A stretch of DNA of 64,000 nt from NCBI GenBank assembly GCA_027924645.1, contig BSBN01000809.1, forward strand, positions 46,034,001 through 46,098,000, written 5' to 3'. Source of the stretch: Cunninghamia lanceolata. Lineage: Eukaryota; Streptophyta; Pinopsida; Cupressales; Cupressaceae. The position numbers were made by a program, and so were the translations under genes. The notes below the pieces were generated by a model. It was not told the origin of the DNA. It saw nothing but the letters and a program-made list of their open reading frames with translations, and ran no database searches. Below, piece after piece: positions 25,043-37,444 of this stretch (positions within the stretch are counted from its first letter, which is position 1; each line of letters starts with the position of its first letter).

Positions 25043-26290
25043 ATAACAAGAGGAATCCATGAAATATGCAAGCAATCAAATGCTCAAAATATGAATGTAA
25101 ATGAAATAAAGATGCTAGATTTTTATGCTTTTTTTTTCAATGCGAATTATGTAAAGAAAAGGTGTTGTGATCAAATTTATGAGGTGCAGAAGTAAATAAC
25201 AGAAATATCAATCCTTTCAATCAAAGATATGCTTCACATCACACTTTTGAATTCAATCCTAAATGATTGTAAGTCCAAAAACTAGTGAAATTATGCAAAA
25301 ATATGCAATTTTTTCACGAAATGTGAATGTAAATGTCCAAATAAAGAGTGTTGTAATTAAATTTAAGATGTGAATCAGATTATGTCAGGTATATAAGTCA
25401 ATTAGATCAATAATATCCTTCACAACACACATGCCATGCAAGTTTAACAAGTTTGCAAGTCAAACCCTAGTAAAAATCAAGCAAAATATGCAATTTTTTC
25501 ACATTAAAAGCATGCAAACAATTGATAGAAAGGGTGTTGTGTGAATTTTTATGATGGATATCAGATATTAAACATTTAATCGGTCACCTTGTGAGAAAAA
25601 ATCAGACACAACACGCCTTTAGAATGTTTGTAGAGTGTTGACTAGTCAAACCTAGTGAAAAAGCCTAAAAACATGCAATTTTTGATCAAATTTCAATGCA
25701 AAAGTGTCAAACAAAAGGTTTTGTAATGGATGTGACTGAGGGAAGAATTAAATATTTGTGATATAAGTCTGATAAAGTCACAAATTCTGTTACAACATGC
25801 TTGTAGAGTAGTCTTGTGAAGATAAGCAATGAAAAGCTAGTGAAAAACCCTTAAATCATGCAATTTTAATCAAATTTTCAATGCAATCATGAAATGAAAA
25901 GGTGTTGTAAGGAATATATCAGAGAGAAGTGAGGAATATATCTGATAAAAATCCACTAAGGCCACAAAATCCACTACAACACCCCTAGAATGCAACCCTA
26001 GAGAGGAATCTAGTGCAAAACCTAGTGAAAATGCAAGTTTCAAACCCTAGGTATGAGATCTAAATGAAATTATGTAATGAAATGGAATGCTACAGGTCAA
26101 AATCATAATTTAAAGAGTGTAAACAATAGTATTAAAATCTGAAACCAAATCTTAGCTACCAACCCTAGCTCATGCACAAACTAAGTCTCATAAAAACACA
26201 CAATTTCAAGCAATTTTGATCAAATGGACAATGAAAACGCAATACAAATTAGCAGTTGATGATGAATTTTTGAATATTATATCATATGTT
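25043..26290. repeat. Third copy of the fold-back arm (right-arm orientation)
   Basis: The copy starts ATAACAAGAGGAATCC, as the right arm does, and follows it through the GTGTTGT/ACAACAC units to CCACTACAACACCCC and beyond. It then adds a tail (AACCCTAGGTATGAGATC...) shared with 27120-27385. Confidence 0.88.
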
Positions 26291-26412
26291 ACAAAACATA
26301 AACCATAAACCTCTGAACCCAAACCACTAACTCCTAAACAATAAACCCTAAACACTAAATAAGCTCGAACGCCTAAACAATAAACCCTAAACCTTAAATA
26401 AACCCTAAATAA
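26291..26412. repeat. Short CCCTAAA-like spacer
   Basis: Degenerate AAACCCTAAAC units lie between two copies of the fold-back arm family. Confidence 0.75.
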
Positions 26413-27385
26413 ACAATGTAAATGTCCAAATAAAGAGTGTTGTAATGACATTTAAGATGTACAGAAGATTATTTCAGGGATATCAGTCAATTAGATCAAT
26501 AATATCCTTCACAACATGCATGCCATGCAAGTTTAACAAGTTTGCAAATCAAACCCTAGTAAAAATCAAGCAAAATATGCAATTTTTTCACAATAAAAGC
26601 ATGCAAACAACTGATAGAAAGGGTGTTGTGTGATATTTTATGATGGATATCATATAATAACCATGTAATCAGTAACCTTGTGAGAAAAAATCAGACACAA
26701 CACACCTTTAGAGTGTTTGTAGAGAGTTGACTAGTCAAACCTAGTGAAAAAGCCTAAAAACATGCAATTTTTGATCAAATTTCAATGCAGAAGTGTCAAA
26801 CAAAAGGTTTTGTAATGGATGTGACTAAGGGAAGCAGTAAATATGTCTGATATAAGTCTAATAAAGTCACAAATTCTGTTACAACATGCTTGTAGAGTAG
26901 TCTTGTGAAGATAAGCAATGAAAAGCTAGTGAAAAACCCTTAAATCATGCAATTTTCATCAAATTCTCAATGCAATCATGAAATGAAAAGGTGTTGTAAG
27001 GAATATATCAGAGAGAAGTGAGGAATATGTCTGATAAAAATCCATTAAGGCCACAAAATCCACTACAACACACCTAGAATGCAACCCTAGAGAGGAATCT
27101 AATGCAAAACCTAGTGAAAATGCAAGTTTCAAACCCTAGGTACGAGATCTAAATGAAATTATGTAATGAAATGGAATGCTACAGATCAAAATCAGACTTG
27201 AAAGAGTGTAAAGGATAGTAGTAAAATCTGAAACCAAAATTTATCTACCAACCCTAGCTCATGCACAAACTAGGTCTCATAAAAACACACAATTTCAAGC
27301 AATTTTGACCAAATGGACAATGAAAATGCAATACAAATTAGCAATTGATGATGAATTTTTGAATTTTATATCATAAATTACAAAC
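26413..27385. repeat. Fourth copy of the fold-back arm, 5'-truncated
   Basis: The copy begins in mid-unit (GTAAATGTCCAAATAAAGAG) and otherwise matches 25330-26290, tail included. Starts of copies four and five (AATAAAGAGTGTTGTAATG near 26430 and 27508) are about 1.08 kb apart, so these two form a tandem pair. Confidence 0.88.
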
Positions 27386-28068
27386 CCTAAATTATGATGT
27401 TACAAACCCTAAACCCTAAACCTCTAAACCCGAACCCCTAACCCCTAAACAATAAACCCTAAACACTAAATAAACTCGAACCCCTAAAGAATAAACAATA
27501 AACCCTAAATAAAGAGTGTTGTAATGAAATTTAAAATGTACAGAAGAGTATTTCAGGGATATCAGTCAATTAGATCAATAATATCCTTCACAACACGCAT
27601 GCCATGCAAGTCAAACCCTAGTAAAAATCAAGAAAAATATGCAATTTTTTCACAATAAAAGCATGCAAACAACTGATAGAAAGGGTGTTGTGTGAAATTT
27701 TATGATGGATATCAGATAATAACCATGTAATCAGTCACCTTGTGAGAAAAAATCAGGCACAACATGCATTTAGAGTGTTTGTAGAGAGTCGACTAGTCAA
27801 ACCTAGTGAAAAAAGCCTAAAAGCATGCAATTTTTGATCAAATTTCAATGCAAAAGTGTCAAACAAAAGGTGTTGTAAAGGATGTGATGGAGGGAAGAAG
27901 TAAATAGGTCTGATATAATTCTAATAAAGTCACAAATTCTATTACAACATGCTTGTAGAGTAGTCTTGTGAAGATAAGCAATGAAAAGCTAGTGAAAACC
28001 CCTTAAATCATGCAATTTTCATCAAATTTTCAATGCAATCATGAAATGAAAGGTGTTGTAAGGAATTT
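27386..28068. repeat. CCCTAAA spacer plus fifth copy of the fold-back arm
   Basis: About 27386-27504 is CCCTAAA-like. From 27505 the arm family restarts and runs to GGTGTTGTAAGGAATTTA (28068), where it stops abruptly at TTTAGGG-like repeats. One of the internal half-units is shortened near 27605. Confidence 0.85.
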
Positions 28069-28760
28069 AGAGTTTAGTGTTTAGGGTTAGTTGTTAGGTT
28101 TTAGGGGTTAGGGCTTAGGGGCATTATTTAGGGTTTATGGTTTATGGTCTAGGGGTTAGGGTTTAGGGTTTAGGGGCATTTTTTAGGGTTTACGATTGCA
28201 TGTCAAAAGAAGTCTCTCTCTCTAAATCCCTCAACCCTAAATAATGCCCCTAATCCCTAACCCATAACCCCTAAACCCTAAACCTGAGAAACCCTAAACC
28301 TCTATCTCTAGGTATCTCTCCCTTATCTCCCTCTCTCTATCCTCCCTCTACCTCTTAATCTCTCTCCCTATTTCTCTAAACATCTCTCACTCTCTATCTC
28401 CCTATATCTCCCTCTGTTTCCTCTATCTCTGCCAATATATCTCCTCTCTCTACCTATTTATCTCTCCCTATCTCTTGCCTCTCTCTCCCCTATCATTCCT
28501 CTATCTCCCTATCTCTCTGGACATCTCTCTCTATCTCCCTATCTCTCTCTTGCCTCTCTCCCTATCATTCTGATATCTCCCTATATCTCCCTTCTATCTC
28601 TCACTCTCCCTTATCGATGAAGGAAATGAAAACAAGAAAACTAGGACTCTCTCTCTCTCAATCCTTTCTTTCTATATCTACCCCTCTATATGTATGTCTC
28701 TCCATCTCTATATCCTCTCACTCTATCTCAACCCCCCCTCTCTCTCTCTCTCCATGCACA
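28069..28760. repeat. Second copy of the telomere-like/CT flip region
   Basis: TTTAGGG-like units flip to CCCTAAA around GATTGCATGTCAAAAGAAGT (about 28193-28212), the same flip sequence as at 5457-5475. TCTCCCTATCTC modules follow, ending in GATGAAGGAAATGAAAACAA near 28615, as at 5970-6008. About 28660-28760 is simple CT-rich DNA. Confidence 0.85.
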
Positions 28761-29674
28761 TACCCATTAGGTAGGCTATTTTGCATATGGTGGTCATATC
28801 CTTTAGGTCCAATCACCTCCAAACTTCACAAATAGATATAGAACATAATTCTAAGCATCTTTCATAAAGACCACTTCTCTACATAGGTGCAACTAATACC
28901 ACTTTTTCATTGTTTTCCACATTAAATACTTATTCTTTTCCATTTTCCAAGTCCTACATGTGTCCAAGTTGTATTGTTCGTCAAGTTTTTAGTCTAATTG
29001 TTAGTCCTAACTCTCATGGATATTAAAATGTTAGTATAGTTATATTTATCCTTAGGTAACATTAATTTACACATTGTTGCACAAACAACCACACTCAAAA
29101 ATAACCTTACCTAATAAAGGTTAACCTTTAAGGTTTTTTCATTTGGTGAGCCTAATAGATCCAACTAGTTCAATCTTCTTATAGTCCATGCTTAGCCTTC
29201 CAAGAGAGTTCATGTCATGTTAACTTTGCATTATGTCCTCACTTTCCTCTTGCTAGTTGTAGTACTCTTTTTTTTTTTCTAATCCTATCCCTATATCATA
29301 CTATTGTTGTTGACTTTTCTTTCCATCTTCATCAACATAGTCCTAGTTATCCTATTTTGAGCCTACCATTTATCCTTAGCCATGTCTTGTACTTCTTCTA
29401 TTCATGTCAATTTTAATAACTCCAAATTTTCCATAAATTCTTCTCCACCAAACCCTAGACCCTCACCCAAATCCTTACTTTCCTAAGAAAAACCCTTCCC
29501 CAAACATCATTTGATCATGTGGCTCCTTCCATCACTAGACAGGTGCCCCTACTTTCTATTATTCATCCAATACAATCCCAATGTCATAGCTCACATTCCC
29601 ACACCTACATTCATAGACTCCATTCCCCCTATTGACACCATCATTGATAATCATTTTAAGGATTCTCCCTTGAA
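28761..29674. other. Pyrimidine-rich spacer, no gene recognised
   Basis: This is C/T-biased sequence without convincing frames; the small frame 29511-29699 resembles nothing known to me. It continues beyond element C at 36725. Confidence 0.5.
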
Positions 29675-29679
29675 TAATC

Positions 29680-30941
29680 TGTTGCAAGTATGGGCCTAAC
29701 TGGTGTTGTCATTGATGTCAACATACTCATGTTGCATTAATGATAAGGATTGGATGAGTTGAGTGCTGAGGATATTGCGAAAATTAGTCTCAATCAGGAA
29801 CAATGAAGAACAGTGATGACAGTAAGGTAAAAGTCCAAGGTAGGATGAGGATCAGAGGATGAGGTTTAAAGGGTTTGTAGATATGTGACTTAAGGTGGTC
29901 TAGTAGAGATTTTAGAGGTCCGCATGAAGATCTGAATGAGTTGTGGCTGCTCAAGTAGAACCGGTTCTGGTAGGTATTTAAAGGTGACAGAGTGATACAG
30001 ACAGGTCCGTTGAGATCCGGAAATACACTATCATGTTCTATGGATTTGAGGGAATATTGAGGAAGTCTCTGTGAAGTGTCAACTAGATTGCTTCATGGTT
30101 TAAAGGTGTGCAAGCATCTATTCCTTTGTGACAGTGATGACAGACTGTGTTGTTGAGGTTCTGGATGAAGGAGAGAAGGATTTTAGTAAGCAAATGAAGT
30201 GTGGATGTTCTTGGTGATTCAGGCAAGCTTGTGGAGGTCTTTGGATCATGTCCAGTTTGTGTTGGTGGTTCGCATTAGAGTTTGAGCTCGCAATTGAAGA
30301 ATAACTTCCAGATGATGGTGTTCTTCCTGAGACTATCCGATCAGATGAGTTACACATCCTGCAGTTGTTCTTGTTGATGTTTACCGACTTAGATGATTAT
30401 TCCTAAGTCAATGTCTTGTATAAATAAGGGATTGTAAAGTCATTTCAAAGTGTGTCTTGTGGAGATGAGAGTGTGGTAGCGAGGAGAAGAGCAAAAGGTA
30501 GAGCAAAAGTATTGGGCTTAAATGGAACTGATTCAAGCATGGTGAAGATGCTATTTTCCAGTTCAAGTAGGTGATACTTATTATTTTGTAGACAGTGTGT
30601 CTCTTGTGAGTAGTGCGCTTAGGCAGTGAGCCCCTTATGAGCAGTGTGCTCAGGGAGTGAGCCCTAATTGGCATGTGCCATTTTGTTCTTTCTATTCTTC
30701 TAACAGAGAATACAATCTTGGGTTAATCACCCCATGGTTTTTCCCTTAACTAGGTTTTCCACGTCAAAATCTTGGTGTCTCATGTGTTAATGTGTTTCTG
30801 CTCTTGATTTATTGCATTGTGTTTCCATGATTGATTTATTATTATGCTGCTGAATTACAAAATGGAGTTAAGTGTTTAAAGAGAAGAAAGTTTTGTACAA
30901 CTGATTCACCCCCCTCTCAATTGTCTACCCTAAATTTTACA
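29680..30941 (+). repeat. Element C 5' LTR
   Basis: The LTR starts TGTTGCAAGTATGGG and ends AAATTTTACA. A TATA box, TATAAATAAGG, lies at about 30419; its counterpart in the 3' LTR is near 36208. Confidence 0.93.
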
Positions 30942-30943
30942 AT

Positions 30944-30955
30944 TGGTATCAGAGC
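30944..30955 (+). promoter_or_regulatory. Element C primer-binding site (tRNA-Met type)
   Basis: TGGTATCAGAGC lies two bases after the LTR and is complementary to the initiator tRNA-Met 3' end. Confidence 0.9.
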
Positions 30956-30998
30956 CAAGTTCCTCTAAAAAGAGCTTAACTGCTTGAGGAGATACAGG

Positions 30999-31885
30999 AT
31001 GTCATCCTACAAGAAGGATAGTCTGAAGTTTGATGGGACCAATTTTAATCTTTGGAAAGGTCACATGAAATGTCACTTGCAATGTATGGGAATGGCGTAC
31101 TGGACCATGGCTACAACAAAGTATACACCTCCACAGGGTGGTCTGAAAGCCCCAAATGAAATCACAGATGCTGAAAACAATCTACAGACTATAGAAGCTC
31201 TTCTAAGTGCATTATCTGATTCAAAGCTCTCAAATGTTGTTGACCTACCAACCGCTTTTGAGATTTGGGAAAAACTGAAACTTCTGCATGGAGACAAGTA
31301 TGATAAATGTGCAACGTTACAAAGTCTGAAAGGAAAATTCAAAAATCTGAAGATGAGAGAAGGTGAAAATATCACTACTTTTATGCCAAGGGTAAATGAT
31401 CTTGTTTGTGGAATTAGAAATGCTAGTGGAGCCTTGGATGAAAATGAGATTGTTGGCAAAATTCTCAGATCCCTTCCTGCTTCTTATAAAATCAAGGTTA
31501 TTTCCATTGAAGAATTCAGAACCCATACCACTGTCACAAGAGATCAATTGGCTAGCAAATTGGCTACATTTGAAATGACCGAGTTTGGAGATGACCCCCC
31601 AAGACTAAATTTGCATTCAAAGCCAATGCCTCTGTAAAAGGTAAACAAAGGTTTGATCTAGGAGAGAACTCATCAATGAAACTGTCATGGTATGAAAAAA
31701 CAAGAAAAGAACTGAAAGAAGAAGTAGAAACTGCTCAACTTGAAGGCCTTATTCCAAAGAGGCTACCAAGAGGATCTGGTAAGTATGAAGGAAAGTTGCC
31801 TTTTAAGTGTTTTAACTGCAATAAGATTGGTCATTTTGCCTCAAGGTGTCCGGAAAGATTTTCAAGGCCAAATCCTAACAGATAA
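30999..31885 (+). pseudogene. Element C gag with CCHC zinc knuckle
   Basis: ATG 30999 opens a copia gag (KFDGTNFNLWKGHMKCHL, later FEIWEKLKLLHGDKYDK, the UBN2/gag-pre family). The frame ends at 31637 and the sequence resumes in another frame, where CFNCNKIGHFASRC (31808-31849) is an intact CX2CX4HX4C knuckle. One frameshift near 31600-31675 therefore splits gag from its RNA-binding motif. The ATG is preferred because it follows the primer-binding site by about 45 bases and the domain starts at once. Confidence 0.88.
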
Positions 31886-32014
31886 AGGTTCCAAAAGAAT
31901 TGTTACTATGTTCATGAAGAAGATGATAATGAAGGAGTAACAGATGATGAATCAAAGATAGGAAACAAATCTAGAAGTGATTGGGTATTTATTGCCATCA
32001 AGGAAGAAGATCCA

Positions 32015-33256
32015 ATGTCCTCTAAATCTGTCAATCACAAAGTTGTAGAAAGAGCTGTGGCTGCCCAAGTTGAACAAAATGATGATTGGGTCATTGACAG
32101 TGGTTGCTTTCACCATATGACAGGTGACAAAAATAAGTTCATAGATTTGGAAAGGTATGAAGGAGGAGTGGTAAAATTTGGTGATAGTTCTTCTGGTAGA
32201 ATCAGAGGAAGATGAACTATTTCTTTTGATGGAAGGAACAAAACTGGTAATGTAGTATAAGTTGAAGGTTTGAAGCACAATCTTCTTAGTGTTGGACAGT
32301 TGGTGGACAAAGGCTATGATCTCTAGTTCAAGAATGGAAAATGCAAGATCCTAAAAAAGTTCCAGAACAGAGATTGCATCCGGTACTCAAACTAAAGCTA
32401 ATATCTTCCACTTGGTTGGTACTGGTAAAAGTTGCTTATTTGTTCAAGTTGATCAGAGTTGGTTATGGCATAGGAGGATGTGTCATGTGAATTTTGATAA
32501 TATCTTCAAGATAAGCAATACTCAGTTGTAAGAGATCTTCCAAAATTGGTGAAACCTACTAATAGCTTGTGTAAAGAATGTCAGTTGGGTAAGCTGAGCA
32601 AAGTCACATTCAAGAGTAAGGAACTGTCTTCTACCAGATTATTGGAATTAGTTCATACTGATCTTTGTGGTCTAGCAAGAACCAGGAGTGTGCAAGGTGA
32701 TAGATACTTCATGTTACTAGTTGATGCTTATTCTTGGATGATGTGGGTAACCTTTCTAAAAGAGAAATTAGAAGCTCTTGAGAAATTTAAAATATTCAAG
32801 GCTATGGTAGAGAATAAAACCAGATTAAAATTGAAATGTTTGAGGTTTGATAGAGGTGGGGAATTCACATCCAGTGAGTTCATAGAATTATGTGAGAAAC
32901 ATGGAATTAAGAGACAGTTGTCTGCTCCTAGGACTCCACAGCAGAATGGAGTAGTGGAAAGAAAGAACCGGACCATCTAGGAAGCTTCTAGGACAATGAT
33001 GATGGAAGCAAATGTTCCTCAGATCTATTGGAGAGAAACTGTCAGCACTGCAGTCTATACTCTCAATCGAGTTAAAATCAGAAGCAATACCGGTAAGACT
33101 CCTTATGAACTTTGGTTTGGCATCACACCTACTGTGAGGTATTTCAGAGTTTTTGGTAGCAAATGTTACATTAAAAGAGATGAAGATCTAGGAAATTTTG
33201 ATGCTAGAAGTGATGAAGGAATATTCTACTCAAAGCAAAGCATACCAGTGTTATAA
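32015..33256 (+). pseudogene. Element C protease and integrase
   Basis: The protease motif DDWVIDSGCFHHMTG lies near 32080-32120, followed by a TGA at about 32213 and a degraded stretch (NLLSVGQLVDKGYDL is still legible). The integrase resumes at 32546 with CKECQLGKLSK (end of the HHCC finger), LVHTDLCG, CLRFDRGGEF and PQQNGVVERKNRTI (D, D, E core). A TAG sits at 32978-32980. It continues WRETVSTAVYTLNRV and PYELWFG. The frame is lost near 33230. Products would process the polyprotein and insert the cDNA. Confidence 0.88.
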
Positions 33257-33653
33257 CAAGAGACTGAGAAAAATGATAGAAAGTACAAATGTGAAGGTTG
33301 ATGAAGGAATTGAAAAACCGTCAAGGTTTTATGAATATGATGAAGATGATTAGAATGGTGTTTTGATTCAAGGAACCCAAGCCTCTTCTGAAAGTTAGAT
33401 TCAAACTAATCTGTTAAATCAGGAAGAAGAGATAAGTTTTAATGAGCCTGATCAAGAATTAGATGTGCAAGAAATTCCCAAAGTTCCTAGGTATGTAAGA
33501 CTAAACCACTTTGAAGATCAGATCATAGGTGATAAAAGCAAAGGTGTACAAACAAGGAGGATTGCTCAAGATTCAAATGAGTATTGTCTGATTTCAAAGA
33601 TTGAACCTAAGACAGTGAATGAAGCTTGCAATGATGAAAACTAGACTAAAGCA

Positions 33654-35137
33654 ATGGAGGAAGAACTGATGCAAATTGAAGAAAATCACACTTGGGATCT
33701 TGTTCCAAGACCTAGAAACAAGAATGTGATTGGAACCAAATGGGTCTTCCAGAACAAACTGAATGAAGTTGGCGAGGTAATCAGAAATAAAGCCAGATTG
33801 GTTTGCAAGAGTTACTCTCAAATAGAAGGAGTTGATTTTGAAGAAACTTTTGCTCCGGTGGCAAGAATTGAAGCAATCAAACTATTTCTTGCTTTTGCCA
33901 CCTTCAAGGATTTTAAAGTATATCAGATGGATGTCAAGTTTGCCTTCCTAAATGGCGACTTGGAAGAAGAAGTATACATTGAGCAACCGGATGGATTTCA
34001 ATTATCTGATCATGGTGATATGGTCTACAAGTTGAAGAAAGCACTGTATGGACTAAAGCAAGCCCCAAGAGCCTAGTATGAAAGATTGGATAAGCATCTT
34101 TTGAAGATTGGTTTCAACAAAGGTACTACTAACAGTAATTTGTATTTCAAAATTGATCATGAAAACATCTTGATTGTTGAAATGTTTGTGGATGATATCA
34201 TTTTTCGAGGAAGAGATAATATGTGTAAAACTTTTGCAAATCAAATGAAAAGTGAATTTGAGATGTCCATGCTTGGGGAAATGAATTTCTTATTGGGTCT
34301 GCAAATCACTCAAACAAAGAAGGGAATCTTCATTTCTCAGACCAAATATGTGAAAGAATTGTTGAAGAAATTTAGGATGGAAGACTCAAAACCAATGAAT
34401 ACTTCCATGGCAACCAGATGTAAATTAGGCAAAGATGATGACTCTCCTAAGGATGATAAAAAAAAGTATAGGTCAATGATTGCAGGATTGTTGTATCTCA
34501 CTCACACTAGACCTGACATTATGAATGATGTTGGTCTTGTTGCTAGATTTCAAGTTGATCCTAGAGAATCTCATGTCATGGCAATTAAGAGGATTTTTAG
34601 ATATCTAAAAGGGATAGTTGAGTATGGATTGTGGTATCCCAGAAATCATGATTTCTCTCTTCATGCATATACAGATGTGGATTGGATAGGAGATGTGGAT
34701 GACCGGAAGAGTACAGTGGTAGAGATTTCTTTTTGGGGAAGAGATTGGTTTCTTGGCTGAGCAAGAAACAACAGGCAATTTCTCTATCCACTGCAGAAGC
34801 AGAATATATTGCAGCAGCAAGTAGTTGCACTCAATTTTTGTGGATGAAGCAAATGCTAAGAGACATAAGAGTGGAGTATGAGGAGCCTATCACAATCTTC
34901 TGTGATAATTCAAGTGCAATAAACATATCTAAGAATTCGGTGTTGCATTCAAAGACTAAACATATATCCATCAAGTTTCACTTTTTGAGAGAGCAAGTGA
35001 ACAAAAATGAAGTCAGATTGGAGTTTGTGCCTTCCAAGGATCAGATTGCAGACATCTTTACTAAACCTCTACCTAAGGACTCTTTTGAGTATCTCAGGGA
35101 GAAGTTAGGGGTTATTACCCCTCCGGTGATGAACTAA
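33654..35137 (+). pseudogene. Element C reverse transcriptase and RNase H
   Basis: The RT starts with [19 protein letters not shown] and has [34 protein letters not shown] and [13 protein letters not shown], a stop at 34074-34076, then FVDDIIF (the YVDD site, here Phe-Val-Asp-Asp, about 34183). A frameshift near 34730 precedes RNase H (SLSTAEAEYIAAAS, DNSSAI, DIFTKPLPKDSFEYLREKLG). The stop at 35137 is the natural end. Confidence 0.9.
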
Positions 35138-35457
35138 GGTGAACTGATGTGCATCAGTTCGATAGATATCACACTCATATCTTGTGGTCTGGATTGATGA
35201 TGGGGAGCTGCTACTAAGGGGGAGCAACTGGTATGAGTCTGAAGTGGTGGAATTGCAAGTATGTGCCCTTTGCCATTGATGTCAAAGGGGGAGAGAAGAC
35301 ATGTAAAAAATAAGTGGTTACTAATCAAAGGGGGAGCAGGAAAGGAAGAGAAGAAATGAGAATGGTTGTTGCTGATAGGGGGAGTTGTGACAGTAAGGAG
35401 AAGTTCTTGTCTCGATGGTCAAAATAGTTTTTCACATCATATGTTGCCATCAATGAC

Positions 35458-35468
35458 AAAGGGGGACA
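35458..35468 (+). promoter_or_regulatory. Element C polypurine tract
   Basis: AAAGGGGGACA directly precedes the 3' LTR. Four similar GGGGGA tracts lie upstream, at about 35215, 35286, 35328 and 35379. Confidence 0.8.
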
Positions 35469-35469
35469 T

Positions 35470-36719
35470 TGTTGCTAGTATGGGCCTAACTGGTGTTGTC
35501 ATTGATGTCAACATACTCCTATTGCATTAATGATAAGGGTTGGATGAGCTGAGTGCTGAGGATATTGAGAAAATTAGTCTCAATCAGGAACAGTGAAGAA
35601 TAGTGATGATAGTAAGGTAAAAGTCCAAGGTAGGATGAGGACCAGAGGATGCAGTTTAAAGGGTTTGTAGATATGTGTCTTAAGGTGGTCCAGTAGAGAT
35701 TTCAGAGGTTCGTATGAAGATCTGGATAAGTTGTGGCTGCTCAAGTAGAACCGGTTCTAGTAGGTATTCAGAGGTGACAGAGTGAAACAGACAGGTCCGG
35801 TGAGATCCGGAAATACACTATCATGTTCTATAGATTTGAGGGAGTGTTGAGGAAGTCTCTATGAAGTGTCAGCTAGATTGGTTCATGGTTTGAAGGTTCG
35901 CAAGCATCTATTCCTTTGTGACAATGATGACAGACTGTGTTCTTGAGGTTTCAGATGAAGGAGAGAAGGATTTCAGTAAGCAAATGAAGTGTGGATGTTC
36001 TTGGTGATTCAGACAAGCTTGTGGAGGTCTTTGGATCATGCCCAGTTCATGTTGGTGGTCTGCATTAGAGTTTGAGCTCGCAATTGAAGAATAACTTCCA
36101 GATGATGGTGTTCTTCCTAAGACTGGCCGACCGAATGACTTACACATCCTGCGGTTGTTCTTGTTGATGTTTGCCGACTTAGATGATTATTCCTAAGTCA
36201 ATGTCTTGTATAAATAAGGGATTGTAAAGTCATTTCAAAGTGTGTCTTGTGGAGATAAGAGTGGTGTAGCGAGGAGAAGAGCAAAAGACAGAGCATAAGT
36301 ATTGGGCTTAAATGGAACTGATTCAAGCATGGTGAAGATGCTATTTTCCAGTTCAAGTAGGTGATACTTATTATTTTGTAGATAGTGTTTCTCTTGTAGG
36401 TAGTGAGCCTCTTGTGAGTAGTGTGCTCGGGCAGTGAGCCTTAATTGGCATGTGCCATTTTGTTTTTTCTATTCTTCTAATAGAGAATACAATCTCAGGT
36501 TAATCACCTCGTGGTTTTTCCCTTAACCAGGTTTTCCACATCAAAATCTTGGTGTCTCATGTGTTAATGTGTTTCTGCTCTTAATTTATTGCATTGTGTT
36601 TCCATGATTGATTTATTATTATGCTGTTGAATTACAAAATAGAGTTAAGTGTTTAAAGAGAAGAAAGTTTTGTACAACTGATTCACCCCCCCTCTCAGTT
36701 GTCTGCCCTAAATCTAACA
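35470..36719 (+). repeat. Element C 3' LTR
   Basis: The LTR matches 29680-30941 with scattered differences and a short deletion near 36400. It ends CTAACA and is followed by TAATC. Confidence 0.93.
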
Positions 36720-36724
36720 TAATC

Positions 36725-37129
36725 ATTAAACCATGGATTATCCCATATCCCCATCTTACACTTTCCTCACCTTTCAACTCTTAGAAGATGACATTTAGCT
36801 ATCCCCACCATTACCAATCACACTTTCTAGCAATCCCACATAAGACACCTTACCCATCACTTCACCTAGGTCATCACTAATTAAATCACCTCATTACTCC
36901 ATTCAACCATTCCCATACCACCCCTTTTTCACTCCACAAACTGTATTAATACATGATTCACCCCATGACATGCTACAGTTACCACAATGCCAATTCACTC
37001 TACCATCATTCTTCATATTATCTTATGAATCATCATCCTTCCTTCCCATTCCTTGAGACATCATACCATGACACACACCAATGAAAACAATTAAAAAACC
37101 AATGAAAAGAATTTTTAAAAAACTATTTT
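36725..37129. other. Spacer, no gene recognised
   Basis: This is C/T-rich sequence continuing that left of element C. Nothing can be recognised. Confidence 0.45.
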
Positions 37130-37351
37130 TATAGTTCCAGGAAATGGATATCCGTTTCCTGGAACAATAAAAATGGTTTTTTAAACCACAAAATGGATAT
37201 CCATTTTGGTTTGGTATCCAAACCAAAATGGATATTTTTAACATGCCTATGAAAGTCAAAGTTAGCCAATTTGTGAATTTGAATAAGTAAAGACGCAATT
37301 TTTTTTCCATTGCCATTGTTTGGCCCGCGATGATCCTGTACATACCCTTAT
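37130..37351 (-). repeat. Repeat R, shortened inverted copy with GGATATCC palindromes
   Basis: Read on the minus strand it starts GGGTATGTACAGGATCAT...GGGCCAAAC, as the other R copies do. After a large internal deletion it reaches the hairpin cluster. At 37133-37164 a near-perfect palindrome is centred on GGATATCC with TTCCAGGAAA/TTTCCTGGAA arms. At about 37190-37212 AAAATGGATATCCATTTT is a perfect palindrome. Confidence 0.7.
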
Positions 37352-37444
37352 CTATCATTGATTCTAAAGCTAAACCCCTCATCCTCTTATTTAATTATTG
37401 CATTTATTTCAATTCTATTATCCCGGACCCAACTATATTCTCTA

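Larger units (their letters stand above)
29680..36719 (+). mobile_element. Ty1/copia element C
   Basis: LTRs are 29680-30941 and 35470-36719, both TG...CA, flanked by perfect 5-bp target duplications TAATC (29675-29679 and 36720-36724). The order gag, protease, integrase, RT, RNase H defines copia. It has a tRNA-Met primer-binding site and a polypurine tract. Frames break several times, so it is non-autonomous now. Lineage is uncertain (Tork or SIRE-like at a guess). Confidence 0.95.

Noticed and set aside
22185..28068. CRISPR-like array
   Set aside because: Repeats are long, degenerate and without unique spacers, in a eukaryotic nuclear context.
4900..28330. A true chromosome end or telomere
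   Set aside because: Units are degenerate, occur in both orientations and are surrounded by other DNA; interstitial telomere-like repeats fit better.
31073..31459. 128-codon minus frame
   Set aside because: Antisense shadow of element C gag.
37023..37382. 119-codon minus frame
   Set aside because: It crosses the GGATATCC palindromes and the shortened R copy; the apparent protein has no known features.
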